From contig NC_066316.1 in the NCBI RefSeq assembly GCF_022539315.1, positions 9,501,501 to 9,565,500 on the forward strand: a stretch of DNA of 64,000 nucleotides, given 5' to 3'. This document shows positions 25,401-32,279 of the stretch, one piece after another. Each line of letters starts with the position of its first letter. Position 1 is the first letter of the stretch. The position numbers were made by a program, and so were the translations under genes. Under the pieces are notes generated by a model. That model did no database searches. It was not told the DNA's origin and saw nothing but the letters and a program-made list of their open reading frames with translations. The stretch comes from Serinus canaria. Lineage: Eukaryota > Chordata > Aves > Passeriformes > Fringillidae.

Positions 25401-25480
25401 TGGGCACCCAGCTGATTAGGTGTGCTGAGAGCAAGCCTCCACACGTGCAGGAAAACCTCTCCAGCCTTTTGGGCTGGTGA
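1272..25480 (+). CDS. TOGARAM2: TOG array regulator of axonemal microtubules 2-like (3' part of gene, multi-exon)
   Basis: TOGARAM proteins carry TOG domains, helical repeats that bind tubulin, and act in cilia on axonemal microtubules. The secure core is 13 exons: 9417-9505, 10443-10590, 11694-11864, 12597-12729, 14371-14476, 15221-15456, 17280-17432, 18577-18694, 19665-19768, 21117-21321, 22472-22688, 23766-23852 and 25245-25480 (stop TGA 25478-25480). Phases join without a break over 2,003 nt. Counting from the first core residue, a lysine-rich linker spans about 31-160, a first TOG region about 165-345, a short linker 385-430, and a C-terminal TOG region about 430-640. Upstream, cassette exons at 1272, 1895, 3476, 5202 and 5828 are phase-compatible and probably encode a repeated N-terminal segment. 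The start codon is outside the window. Similarity to TOGARAM1 is also evident; I favour TOGARAM2 from memory of its C-terminal TOG. The copy may be a duplicated paralogue rather than the single ancestral gene. Confidence 0.75.
1895..1941 (+). CDS. TOGARAM2: TOGARAM2-like cassette exon B, copy 1 (microexon)
   Basis: A 47-nt exon lies between tctccag and gtaggt. It enters with one base completing an Arg codon and leaves one base, encoding PKSSSICQEKSLEHA. Copies at 5,828-5,874 and 29,051-29,097 have the same 47-nt length and phase. The surrounding introns are also copied. Confidence 0.58.
3476..3684 (+). CDS. TOGARAM2: TOGARAM2-like cassette exon C, copy 1
   Basis: A 209-nt exon lies between ctttgcag and gtaagg. 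It enters in phase 1 and ends in phase 0, so exons A+B+C form a 417-nt (139-codon) cassette that can be repeated without breaking frame. The product is low-complexity: a Pro/Ser stretch (PYKPLPPI, ESSSSI) followed by a charged tail (ERRRQEQTSERKEHK), with no recognised domain. Decayed or altered copies lie at 8,496, 26,142, 26,705 and 30,430. Confidence 0.58.
5202..5362 (+). CDS. TOGARAM2: TOGARAM2-like cassette exon A, copy 2
   Basis: A 161-nt exon with a ctctttccag acceptor and an AG|gtaag donor, phase 0 at its start. It is open throughout and encodes a close variant of copy 1. Because exon C copy 1 ends in phase 0, it can splice directly into this exon in frame, giving a second tandem protein repeat. 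Confidence 0.6.
5828..5874 (+). CDS. TOGARAM2: TOGARAM2-like cassette exon B, copy 2 (microexon)
   Basis: A 47-nt exon between tctccag and gtaggt, encoding PKSSSRRQEKSLEHG in the continuing frame. It leaves one base, which fits the phase-1 start of the exon at 9,417 and also of candidate exon D at 7,828. Confidence 0.57.
7828..8048 (+). CDS. Candidate alternative exon D of the TOGARAM2-like gene
   Basis: A 221-nt segment lies between ggttggcag and gtaacg. It enters in phase 1, ends in phase 0 and is open throughout. The donor is gtaagg in the copies at 25,693 and 29,979, so this one has mutated at position +5. Because both this exon and 9,417-9,505 enter in phase 1 and leave in phase 0, they cannot be joined in one frame; they would be alternatives. 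The predicted peptide is Trp/Pro-rich and resembles no domain I know. It may not be coding at all. Confidence 0.28.
8496..8650 (+). pseudogene. Decayed copy of cassette exon C
   Basis: The preceding intron (8,340-8,495) matches the intron before exon C copy 1 (3,290-3,475). After the cag acceptor the sequence begins gcctgactgactga, giving a TGA as the fourth codon in the expected frame. The rest is only loosely similar to exon C, and I could place no donor. It is a dead duplicate. Confidence 0.55.
9417..9505 (+). CDS. TOGARAM2: TOGARAM2-like exon (linker)
   Basis: An 89-nt exon lies between cattcccag and gtgagg. It enters in phase 1, ends in phase 0, and joins exon 10,443 in frame. The peptide is polar (SQAKETDHPSSAG), with no recognised motif. 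It occupies the slot that exon C fills in the upstream cassette and may be the unduplicated original. Confidence 0.6.
10443..10590 (+). CDS. TOGARAM2: TOGARAM2-like exon (basic linker)
   Basis: A 148-nt exon between gcacctag and gtaagt, with phase 0 at the start and one base left over. It encodes a basic helix-like stretch (NIEWKKMVLMEKAMKRRQK) and then a Pro/Glu segment. The left-over base pairs with the two bases that open the exon at 11,694. Confidence 0.75.
11310..11545 (+). mobile_element. CR1 LINE 3' fragment (plus)
   Basis: The sequence carries the usual avian CR1 tail: a cccagagaagctg block, then gtgttcaagc, ggggctggactagatg, ggtgccttccaacccaa, and an end at gattctgtgat. It is heavily 5'-truncated and lies in the intron before the exon at 11,694. 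Confidence 0.75.
11694..11864 (+). CDS. TOGARAM2: TOGARAM2-like exon (Lys-rich linker)
   Basis: A 171-nt exon between ccctgcag and gtaagc, one base in and one base out. It encodes a lysine-rich stretch (MKKKVMKKQDKEE) between Pro/Ser-rich segments, as expected for the disordered region ahead of the TOG domains. Confidence 0.75.
12597..12729 (+). CDS. TOGARAM2: TOGARAM2-like exon (start of first TOG region)
   Basis: A 133-nt exon between cttacag and gtaagg, ending with two bases of a Trp codon. The tail QQSLQEALSMLGSDDW is typical of the first helix of a TOGARAM TOG domain, and the frame continues into the exon at 14,371. Confidence 0.83.
14257..14300. repeat. Perfect 20-bp inverted repeat with 4-nt loop
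   Basis: The arms 14,257-14,276 and 14,281-14,300 are exact reverse complements (cctcccatgg...actgag), separated by ctgc. The hairpin ends 70 bp before the exon at 14,371. Confidence 0.9.
14371..14476 (+). CDS. TOGARAM2: TOGARAM2-like exon (TOG helices)
   Basis: A 106-nt exon between gcctttcag and gtgaga; it completes the Trp codon and ends in phase 0. It encodes ELKEKGLFNIPRLAESHPE followed by a helix ending CLAVTSE. The spacing and Trp/Leu pattern match TOG HEAT-like repeats. Confidence 0.85.
15221..15456 (+). CDS. TOGARAM2: TOGARAM2-like exon (core of first TOG region)
   Basis: A 236-nt exon between tccccag and gtaggt, with phase 0 at the start and two bases left over. It carries VTNLRSKVSCSAVVTLGELF and later SLGMMVENMTPARAM. 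The run of amphipathic helices, and the conserved pattern of a TOG domain with a basic residue in the loops, make this one of the clearest family matches in the window. Confidence 0.87.
15640..15900 (-). mobile_element. CR1 LINE fragment (minus)
   Basis: Read on the plus strand it starts gaatcacagaactgtagaat, the reverse of a CR1 3' end. It continues with the familiar gagttggaaggggccca, tgcctgagattgttgtccaa and tcaggcttggtgctgtgacc blocks. It is in the intron after exon 15,221-15,456 and is oriented against the gene. Confidence 0.75.
16660..17010. mobile_element. LTR-derived fragment (ERVL-like), related to 61,540-61,960
   Basis: It shares a series of ordered motifs with 61,540-61,960: gatgaaggggagagagaatg against gacgaaggggaggaagga, then tgcatct, ctcatgactgtc, attgcattc, and a caacacagg...cagcaa block followed by gataagaattgt. 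Shared order over about 300 bp means both come from one interspersed family. The overall look is that of a passerine LTR, but no internal retroviral region is present. Confidence 0.5.
17280..17432 (+). CDS. TOGARAM2: TOGARAM2-like exon (end of first TOG region)
   Basis: A 153-nt exon between ccttcccag and gtaatg, taking one base and leaving two. It begins SRYTQARKCAAELLLSLVEK, a hallmark segment of the TOGARAM TOG domain, and continues into a helix with LAGTPRAERLAQVAGTLAQD. Confidence 0.85.
17553..17745 (-). mobile_element. CR1 LINE fragment (minus)
   Basis: It has the same block order as 15,640-15,900 (gagttggaagggaccca, catccagtccagctcctggc, cattgtccaaatgcttcttg, tcaggcttggtgctgtgacc), so it is a second copy of the same CR1 subfamily. 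It lies in the next intron in the same orientation. Confidence 0.7.
18577..18694 (+). CDS. TOGARAM2: TOGARAM2-like exon
   Basis: A 118-nt exon with a strong polypyrimidine acceptor (ttccttccttccttag) and a gtaagt donor, ending in phase 0. It encodes HYGQEMVKMLLNNQKFKKLL and SLSPHDLEDILTRIKKK, the helical tail that follows the first TOG region in this family. Confidence 0.85.
19665..19768 (+). CDS. TOGARAM2: TOGARAM2-like exon (inter-TOG linker)
   Basis: A 104-nt exon between ctttgtag and gtactg, ending with two bases of an Arg codon. The peptide is polar and charged (GMENQKSECPSVKEPVEKR), with no domain. It links the two TOG regions. Confidence 0.78.
21117..21321 (+). CDS. TOGARAM2: TOGARAM2-like exon (start of C-terminal TOG)
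   Basis: A 205-nt exon between ttttccag and gtatgt, phase 0 at the end. It opens with a basic linker (AKSAPGGRLLHRPKAQ), then the first TOG helices (ESLQKIYHLLEAKGFQTRME, GVGLLLDLCKTSPQLISSN). Confidence 0.87.
22472..22688 (+). CDS. TOGARAM2: TOGARAM2-like exon (core of C-terminal TOG)
   Basis: A 217-nt exon between tctttacag and gtaagg, starting in phase 0 and leaving one base. It contains the family-typical IFDYFLLRINDSHKKVKQKA and later NLNSKDPGVHAAAVNAL. It is the strongest single match to the C-terminal TOG of TOGARAM proteins. Confidence 0.9.
23766..23852 (+). CDS. TOGARAM2: TOGARAM2-like exon
   Basis: An 87-nt exon between acttgtag and gtatgg, with two bases in and one base out. It encodes EVSMMKELSHQWSQLSGEAL plus DVTERIT, the loop and helix joining the halves of the C-terminal TOG. 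Confidence 0.85.
25245..25480 (+). CDS. TOGARAM2: TOGARAM2-like terminal coding exon
   Basis: A 236-nt exon after tcccggcag, ending in TGA at 25,478-25,480. It encodes VEWVYARSPEVVQRYALPVL, then two helices and the C-terminus SKPPHVQENLSSLLGW. The ending has the usual length for this family. Sequence related to the duplicated intronic block begins within about 60 bp of the stop, so any normal 3' UTR has been replaced or shortened. Confidence 0.88.
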
Positions 25481-25534
25481 AGGTTTGATGTTCTCCAGAA
25501 ATCTGACCAAGTTCTGAGTTGGACACCTCCGGAT

Positions 25535-26460
25535 GGGAGTTTTAGCTGTGCCAAAAATGACCAAAGACTAAGGAAGGGTGTGCATCTGCCCCCGCTCTCT
25601 CCACCGCCCTTCCTAGTCATGGCATGGGGGCCTGAAAGAAATCCAAACTGAGGACAAGCTGAAGACCAAGAATGGATCAGCCTCACACAGAGGTAAGGGG
25701 GGAGCTGGGCCGCTCTGTGTTGGGAGGAAGGGTCTTATGGCAGCCCAGAGAGGCTGTGCTCATTGCCAGGGAACAGTTGTGCCCTGCATGTGCCCCCTGC
25801 AAGGAGCTGTGCTGCTGCCAGGGCCCCTGGAGCTGTAGGGCTGCTGAGCTGTGGGGCAGGGAGAGGAGCAGGGTTGTGCATGTGCAGCTGAGCCATTCCT
25901 GGAGAGCACAGGGCTCTGGGCTCCCTGCTGTCCCAGGGCAGCGCAGAGGCCAGGCTGTTCCTGTGGGAGCTCTGGGGAAGTGGGGCAGGGTTTTCCCCCT
26001 GGCCTGCTTCAAGTTGCTGCCAGCAGGGGCATGTTTCCCTGTGCAGCTGTTTAGAAGTTTCCAAGGAATCTGTCCCATGAGATACTGCATTGCAGGCTCT
26101 GATTGTATCTCCATTTTGCATTTTGCATTTGCATTTTCCAGGCCTGACTGGCTTCTCTCTTGCCAAGAGGTTTCCTCTGGCAAGTCCTTCAATGCTCCTT
26201 CCCTCCAAGCCATTGCTGCCTATCCCCAAGATCTCTACTTCTCCCAAGGCAAGCAAGATGTTCCATGGAGAGAAGGAGACGGCAAAACCTGGCACCGGCT
26301 GGGATCAGAAGATTAGACACAAACAGCTGACTTATGTGGGAAAAGGAACCAAGGAGACCAAGCTTAAGTCCTGTGAGGTAAATTTTCTGTTTGTGTCCTG
26401 TTGGCAGAGCTCTGAGACCTTATGCCTGACAGAAATTGACCCTTCCAGTGAAGTTTGAAG
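25535..26460 (+). repeat. Mosaic partial copy of the duplicated exon/intron block
   Basis: Bases 25,535-25,630 resemble the unit segment around 530-640. From 25,674 the sequence abruptly becomes the block found at 8,031-8,495 and 29,960-30,429, including the end of exon D (donor gtaagg at 25,693) and the intron before exon C. The two parts are not adjacent in any other copy, so this is a recombined fragment lying directly after the gene's stop codon. Confidence 0.8.
26142..26377 (+). pseudogene. Orphan cassette exon C, variant with shifted donor
   Basis: After the ttttccag acceptor, 236 nt are open in the cassette frame (LTGFSLAKRFPLASPSMLLP at the start). The donor used by exon C copy 1 has been removed by a small deletion. 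A later gtaaat at 26,378 could serve and would keep phase 0. It lies past the stop of the gene and has no attached upstream exon, so I call it an orphan. It could still be spliced in an unusual transcript. Confidence 0.45.
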
Positions 26461-26704
26461 AGGTCCGGATTTGTCTCTCCCTGCTATCCCAGGGCAGCTC
26501 AGAGGCCAGGCTGTTCCTGTGGTAGCTCTGTGGAAGAGGGTCAGGGTTTTCCCCTAGCCTGCTTTAAGGTGCTGCTGCCAGGACGATATTTCCCTGTGCA
26601 GCTGTTTAGAAGTTTCCAGGAAGTCTGTCCCATGAAATACAGAGATTAATGTGCTTTAGATTTACTTTGTGGAGTCTGTTACATTTTGCGTCTCCACTTT
26701 GCAG

Positions 26705-26921
26705 GCCTGACTGGCTCCACTACTGCCCAGAATCTTCCCCAGACACATCCAAATTCAATCGTTCCCTCCAAGCACTTGCCTCCCATCCGAGAGAGCTCTT
26801 CTCCATTCACGCCAACCACAATGTATGATGGAAAGAAAGAGGAAGGGAAAACTAGTGCTGGCTATACAAAGATACGGGAAGAAGCAACCAGGAGCAGACT
26901 TCAGAGGGAAAAGGACATAAG
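26705..26921 (+). pseudogene. Orphan cassette exon C, frameshifted copy
   Basis: It has acceptor tttgcag and donor gtaagg as in copy 1, but is 217 nt rather than 209 (net +8). It therefore ends out of phase with the following exon A copy at 28,426. The peptide is open up to the donor (TGSTTAQNLPQTHPNS start). The length change argues that this downstream array no longer encodes a cassette protein. Confidence 0.5.
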
Positions 26922-28425
26922 GTAAGGAGACCAAGCTAAGTCCTGTGCTGCAGATTTTTACTTTATGTGCTTGTAGGGAGAGATTGGAGAACTCTTCCTG
27001 TGCTGTGAGCCAAGGGAAGCAGCTGAGTCGAGAAGAGCTCAGCTGGACACTGTGCTTCAGGCTGTCTTTGCAAGGGGTATGAAGTGCAGACTTCTTGGCC
27101 TCAGCATGTGTCAATAACAGGAGAGGTCCTTGAATGGTTTCTGGGCTCTGTCATGGTTCTTCATCTGTCTTACGGCTGAGAAAACACCAACAAGCAGTCA
27201 GAGTTGTCCAATCTGGAAAAGCAATCCTTCTCCATTTAGTAACCTACAGGTAGCTATGAAGCATCTCTGTCTTGTTTTCTGTCAGCTGTGTGTGCTTTGG
27301 ATGGACAAACATGTTTGCTGGAAGCTGCCTAGTCAGGTTGTCTCAGATTGTGAGTTGTACAGCCAGGCCCTCTGCACAGTTGTCTCAGATGCAATTTCCA
27401 GACTCCATCAGCCTCTAGGCAGCTGTGTTCTGTGGCATAGCTGTGTCCAGAGGGAAGGGATGGGAGGTGGCCATGAGGAGAGCAGCCCAGAGCCCAGGCA
27501 CACGATTGCCTTTGCAGCAGGGCCAGGACCTGCAGTTGTTTTGGGTTTGCCGTGGGGTGCAGAAGGAGGCAGATGAACAACAGCTTTGATAGACACAATG
27601 TCCTATCCAAGGTTTGGGTACTTGATTTCAGCCTTGCAGAGAAAGGGGCAAGTGTATCCCTGACAGGAGCTGACCCTTTCAGTGAAGTTTGAACAGGTTC
27701 TGATTTGGCTCTTTAGCATCATATCCCAGAAATGATTGGATACTAAGGATGGGTGTGCATTTGCCGCCATGCCTCCAGCCCCATTCTTCCTGGCCCTGGA
27801 GCAACGTGGGCAGGCAGAGAGCTTGCAGAGAGCAGCAGGGCAGGGAGCTCTGCTGAACTTCCTAAATGCCAGTGAGGCTGAGATGATGGATGTCTGGGAG
27901 CTGGAGAGCAGCGAGCATGGCAGAGCTCAGCAGCATCTGGGCTCAAAGGCTGCTGGGGAACTGGAGGAGGGAAGGGCAGCAGCAGAAGGAATGAGGGGCT
28001 TGAGAAAAGCAGGTTTTGGCATCCTGCAGAATGGCTTTGTGGGGCCACAGCTGGAGATCAGCACTGGCTGTGAGGCACCTTAGGAGCAGGGAGAGAACAG
28101 TGATCTAAACCCACTGCCATGCCATCCAAAAGGCCAGTGGAGGCACTGGCACCCCAGCACATTTTGATGTCAAACATGGGGATGCCAGCTGGGAATGCAG
28201 CCACACTTGCAGAGGAATGAGCATGAGGGGAGAGCTCAGAAATGTAGGACATGGTCTCTCCCTCACCAATTCTCTTTGCATTCCCCATCCTGTGCCAATC
28301 TGCTTCATCAGTTTGATTTGTTTATTCCTGCTAGGTCCCAGCTCAGGGCATATCTAAATGTCTTGAGGCATGAAGCAGGGCAAGGCTGAATGCTTGATCT
28401 GAGCACTGTGTTCTACTCTTTCCAG

Positions 28426-28586
28426 ACCTCCTTGTCATATTCCACTGGTTGGGAAATGAAGAAGGCGTCACTGGGACTGCCTTTGATCCCCCCAATATGC
28501 AAGGCAGGAAGTCTCCCTGTTGACAGTGCTGCAGGGTCTCTCCAAAGCCCTCTCCAGCTGGATCTCCAGAAGTCTCGGGAGATGAG
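28426..28586 (+). pseudogene. Orphan cassette exon A, copy 3
   Basis: Exactly 161 nt between ctttccag and gtaagc, and open throughout. It is intact as an exon but sits after the gene's stop and behind a frameshifted exon C copy. It may be a remnant of a second, truncated gene copy. Confidence 0.45.
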
Positions 28587-29050
28587 GTAAGCCAAGGTGT
28601 CTGCTGCTCCAGTGTGCTGTTCACCTCACTCTTCCCATCTCCTCTGGTCATTTTGCACATTCAGCTGTCCCATGTATTTAGTCAAACCTCTGGGCATTCA
28701 CCATTCTGCCCATCTGTGATGATCCAGCAAAATGTCAAACCCAACAGCAATGCCCCAAGAGCAGAGGTGGTGGTGGGGAAGGGGAGGCAGGGCTTGAAAG
28801 CACCTCAGGATGGGTTCCCTGCTGGACTTGGCTATTATTTCAGCCAGCGCTTGGCCAGCTCTGTCTGACTGCAGCAACTGAAAGCATAAGGAAAATGAAT
28901 CAGCTTTGCATCCTGTTGGGTTTATGTGTCACATTTGCTCCTTTATCACAGTGACCATGCTAAGAAGGTTTGCCTCCTTTCATAGACAACCCATTCCCTC
29001 GCTTCTCTTTCTACCTCCTCATATGTTCTTTTTTCCTCCATTTTCTCCAG

Positions 29051-29097
29051 GCAAAGACCCAGCAGGAGAAGACAAGAGAAGACATCTGAAGATGCAG
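29051..29097 (+). pseudogene. Orphan cassette exon B, copy 3
   Basis: A 47-nt microexon copy between tctccag and gtaggt, open in the cassette frame (QRPSRRRQEKTSEDA). No downstream exons of the TOG core follow it in this window. Confidence 0.45.
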
Positions 29098-29758
29098 GTA
29101 GGTACAGGTCATGTCTGTCCTAAAATGACCTTTCTAGTCATAAGTCAGAGATGACATTTGGAAAGCTTGGGTAACACCCATTCTTTTAAAAATGTATTTA
29201 AATTAATTTCAATTCCTTGATGGGCTCAGTGGACTCTCCCAGATCCCAGTCCCTGGGAGTGTGCTCCAGTGGTGCAGTGAAAATTCCTCCAGTGTGAAGT
29301 GTTGAGTGGCAGGAGCTGGAGTGGTGCCTGGGGATCCTGGAAATGCTGTGCTGAAAAGAAAACATTCTTCTCCATCCTGCACATGCCTTTTATCTCCCCA
29401 TAGCCTTTTTAATGTCAGAATTAATAGAGAAAAGGAAGGCATTTAGCATGAAACGAGAAATGTTCCCACTCCTTTTCTCCTTCTTTTGAAGAAAACTCTT
29501 CCTGTTTGGAAGGAAAGGGATCCTGTAGTAGTGAGGCAGCAATGGGCACCACATGAAGTAGTAGAACCCTTCTCTCTTGGCTTGCTAGCTCCATATTGTT
29601 CAGAGAAATTAAACTGATGCTAGGTTCATGAAAAATAAAAAAAACAAGCAATCTTTTCAGTAACTGAAATATACTTTGAATTCCTGAGTCATTAGAAGGG
29701 CTGATTATAATGGCATGAGTTCAATTAACTCACTTCTTCTCTTCAACCTGGTTGACAG

Positions 29759-29978
29759 CTTCTTCTGAATCTACAACAAAAACCCAGAGAAAGAAGGAAA
29801 AGAGCTCTCAGCTCTCAGCTCTCAGGACCTGGGATGCCTCTGTTCCAAGGCAACTCACAGACCTGTTTGGCTTGGAATGGAGACATGCCTGGCCTTGGGA
29901 ATGGAGATCTGGGCTCCCAGCTGGCTCAGGGGGCCTTGGCCCAGGAGCCCCTTGAGCATGGATCAGCCTCACACAGAG
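29759..29978 (+). pseudogene. Orphan copy of candidate exon D
   Basis: Matches 7,828-8,048 but is 220 nt rather than 221. The frame that enters from exon B meets a TGA at 29,953-29,955, before the gtaagg donor at 29,979. A ctctcagct run is triplicated near 29,810. Confidence 0.45.
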
Positions 29979-30429
29979 GTAAGGGGGGAGCTGGGCTGCT
30001 CTCTGTTGGGAGGAAGGGTCTTGTGGCAGCCCAGAGAGGCTGTGCTCATTGCCAGGGAACAGCTGTGCCCTGCATGTGCCCCCTGCAAGGAGCTGTGCTG
30101 CTGCCAGGGCCCCTGGAGCTGTAGGGCTGCTGAGCTGTGGAGCAGGGAGAGGAGCAGGATTGTGCATGTGCAGCTGAGCCATTCCTGGAGAGCACAGGGC
30201 TCTGGGCTCCCTGCTGTCCCAGGGCAGCGCAGAGGCCAGGCTGTTCCTGTGGGAGCTCTGTGGAAGTAGGGCAGGGTTTTCCCCCTGGCCTGCTTCAAGT
30301 TGCTGCCAGCAGGAGCGTGTTTCCCTGTGCAGCTCTTTAGAAGCTTCCGGGAAATGTGTCCCATGAGCTTCAGATACTTTAGGTTTGCATTGCAGCCTCT
30401 GTTATACATTCTGTGTCTCCACTTTGCAG

Positions 30430-30515
30430 GCCTGACTGGATACTGTCTTACCAAGAAGTTTTGTCTGGTAGTTTCTGAAGTTCCTTTATCAACAAAGTCC
30501 TTGCCTCCAGTCTAG
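30430..30515 (+). pseudogene. Decayed cassette exon C fragment
   Basis: After ctttgcag the sequence starts like exon C (CTGACTGGATACTG) but reaches a stop at 30,513-30,515, with no donor. Similarity to the array ends soon after, at about 30,540. Confidence 0.45.
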
Positions 30516-30601
30516 AAGAACTGTCTTTCCTCGAAGATCAGGAAGAAGCTGACGACTGTCCGAAGAGTGTTTCAAGAATAGGATTTATGTTTTAGGCTTC
30601 A

Positions 30602-30661
30602 TAGTTACAACTGTAACTATGTTCTGATATTTATCAGAACATAGTTACAGTTGTAACTATT
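30602..30661. repeat. Perfect 29-bp inverted repeat with 2-nt loop
   Basis: Arm 30,602-30,630 (atagttacaactgtaacta onward) is the exact reverse complement of 30,633-30,661, with only tt between. Just after it lies a perfect 20-bp palindrome (tctgataaatatttatcaga, from about 30,663), then a near-palindrome around atgtacaactgtacat. Confidence 0.92.
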
Positions 30662-30699
30662 TTCTGATAAATATTTATCAGAACATATGTACAACTGTA

Positions 30700-31070
30700 C
30701 ATGTGTTCTGATATTTAGATGTAGTTTTGAAGTGTTTTGATTATATCTTTAAATTTTCATGACATATTTTAATTTTATTTTGATGATTTTAAAAAACTAA
30801 AAAAATAAATTTAATTTAAATAAACTAAAAGGAGAATGTGAGACCAGGACCTGCTAGCCTAGAGGTTATGGGAGTGCAGCTCACTCGATGTGCCAGTGTC
30901 CCACCACATCCTTTCCTCACTGAGCCTCTCCTCTTCCTCTATTGCCATGTTTTCTTTGTGTCATTTGTGCTGCTCTTTGTTATTTGGCATTACAACGGGG
31001 ACACCATTGATATGTTTGGGGGACAAAGGATCAAAAAGATCCTGTGTAGCCAAAAGTTTTCTACCTAGAT
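30700..31070. other. AT-rich junction and unassigned sequence
   Basis: A strongly AT-rich stretch (about 30,710-30,835, with ttaatttaaataaacta) is followed by about 230 bp of ordinary composition. I see no splice-flanked exon, known repeat or gene here. It marks the break between the direct array and its inverted piece. Confidence 0.5.
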
Positions 31071-31074
31071 GTAT

Positions 31075-32030
31075 TCTATGCTCACCTCATGCTCACTCCC
31101 CTGCAATTGTGGCTACATTCCCAGCTGGCATTGACATCAAGATGTTCTGGGGTGCCACTGCCTCCACTGCCCTTTTGGATGGCATGGCAGTGGGTTTAGA
31201 TCACTGCTCTCTCCCTGCCCCTAAGGTGCCTCACAGCCAGTGATGATCTCCAGCCAAATCCCCACAAAGCCGTTCTGCAGATGCCAAAACCTGCTTTTCT
31301 CAAGCCCCTCATTCCTTCTGCTGCTGCCCTTCCCTCCTCCAGTTCCCCAGCAGCCTTTGAGCCCAGATGCTGCTGAGCTCTGCCATGCTCGCTGCTCTCC
31401 AGCTCCCACACATCCATCATCTCAGCCTCACTGGCATTTAGGAAGTTCAGCAGAGCTCCCTGCCCTGCTGCTCTCTGCAAGCTCTCTGCCTGCCCACGTT
31501 GCTCCAGGGCCACCCATGCCATGGCCAGGAAGGGGACTGGAGGCACTGCGGGTAGATGCACACCCATCCTTAGTATCCCATCATTTGTGGCCCAGCTAAA
31601 GAGCCAAATCAGGACCTGCTCAAAGTTCACTGAAAGGGTCAGCTCCTGTCAGGGATACACTGGGCCCTTTCTCTGCAAGGCTGAAATCAAGTACCCAAAC
31701 CTTTGACTGGACACTGTGTCTACCAAAGCTGTTGTTCATCTGCCTCCTCCTGCACCCCACAGCAAATCCTGGCCCTGCGGCAAAGGCAATCGTGTGCCTG
31801 GGCTCTGGGCTGCTCTCCCCATGGCCATCTCTCACCGTTTCCCTCTGGACACAGACTGAAGCTTAGTGTCCAGCTGAGCTATTCCTGGGCTCATACCACA
31901 GGAAAAGTTCTCAGAGCTCTGCCTACAGCACATAAACTTGAAATCTACCACACAGGACTTAGCTTGGTCTCCTTACCTTATGGCCTTTTCCCTCTAAACT
32001 CAACTCCTGTTTCCTTCTTCTGTCATCTCC
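31075..32030 (-). repeat. Inverted partial copy of the duplicated block
   Basis: Read on the minus strand, 32,030-31,860 matches the 3' end of exon C and the intron after it (copy 1 at 3,650-3,830). 31,850-31,075 matches unit positions about 270-1,065. The stretch between those parts in unit 1 and its repeat is skipped. The donor of the inverted exon C (ctccttac on the plus strand) is still visible near 31,970. With unit 3 it forms a long imperfect inverted repeat. Confidence 0.85.
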
Positions 32031-32279
32031 ATAACCATTGCCATTTTTCCCATGGGGCTCAGAGGAAGGAGAGCTCTTCGGGTTGGGAGGCAAGCTTCTG
32101 TATGTTCATATACAAAGCCTCTAAATATTGCCAACACTGAAATCATAGTCCAGTAACTAGTACTCTGGGTGCTCTTGGAGCTCCAGATACCACCTCTGAC
32201 CCAACCTTGAAACACTGGGGGGCTGAATTTTGTTTCCCGTAGAAAAGGGCCACCGTTTGTGAGAAAGGTGCATCCTCAC

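Larger units (their letters stand above)
26490..30540 (+). repeat. Segmental duplication, unit 3 (copy of 3,290-8,560 with internal deletion)
   Basis: Sequence from about 26,490 follows 3,290-3,940 (exon C and flank), then 3,941-6,260 (start run near 27,178, exons A and B), then jumps at about 29,497 to the equivalent of 7,570 and continues to about 8,560. About 1.3 kb present in unit 2 is missing at that joint. It shares small insertions with unit 2 that unit 1 lacks (ttcccactcc near 6,230 and 29,465), so it derives from a unit-2-like parent. Confidence 0.87.
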
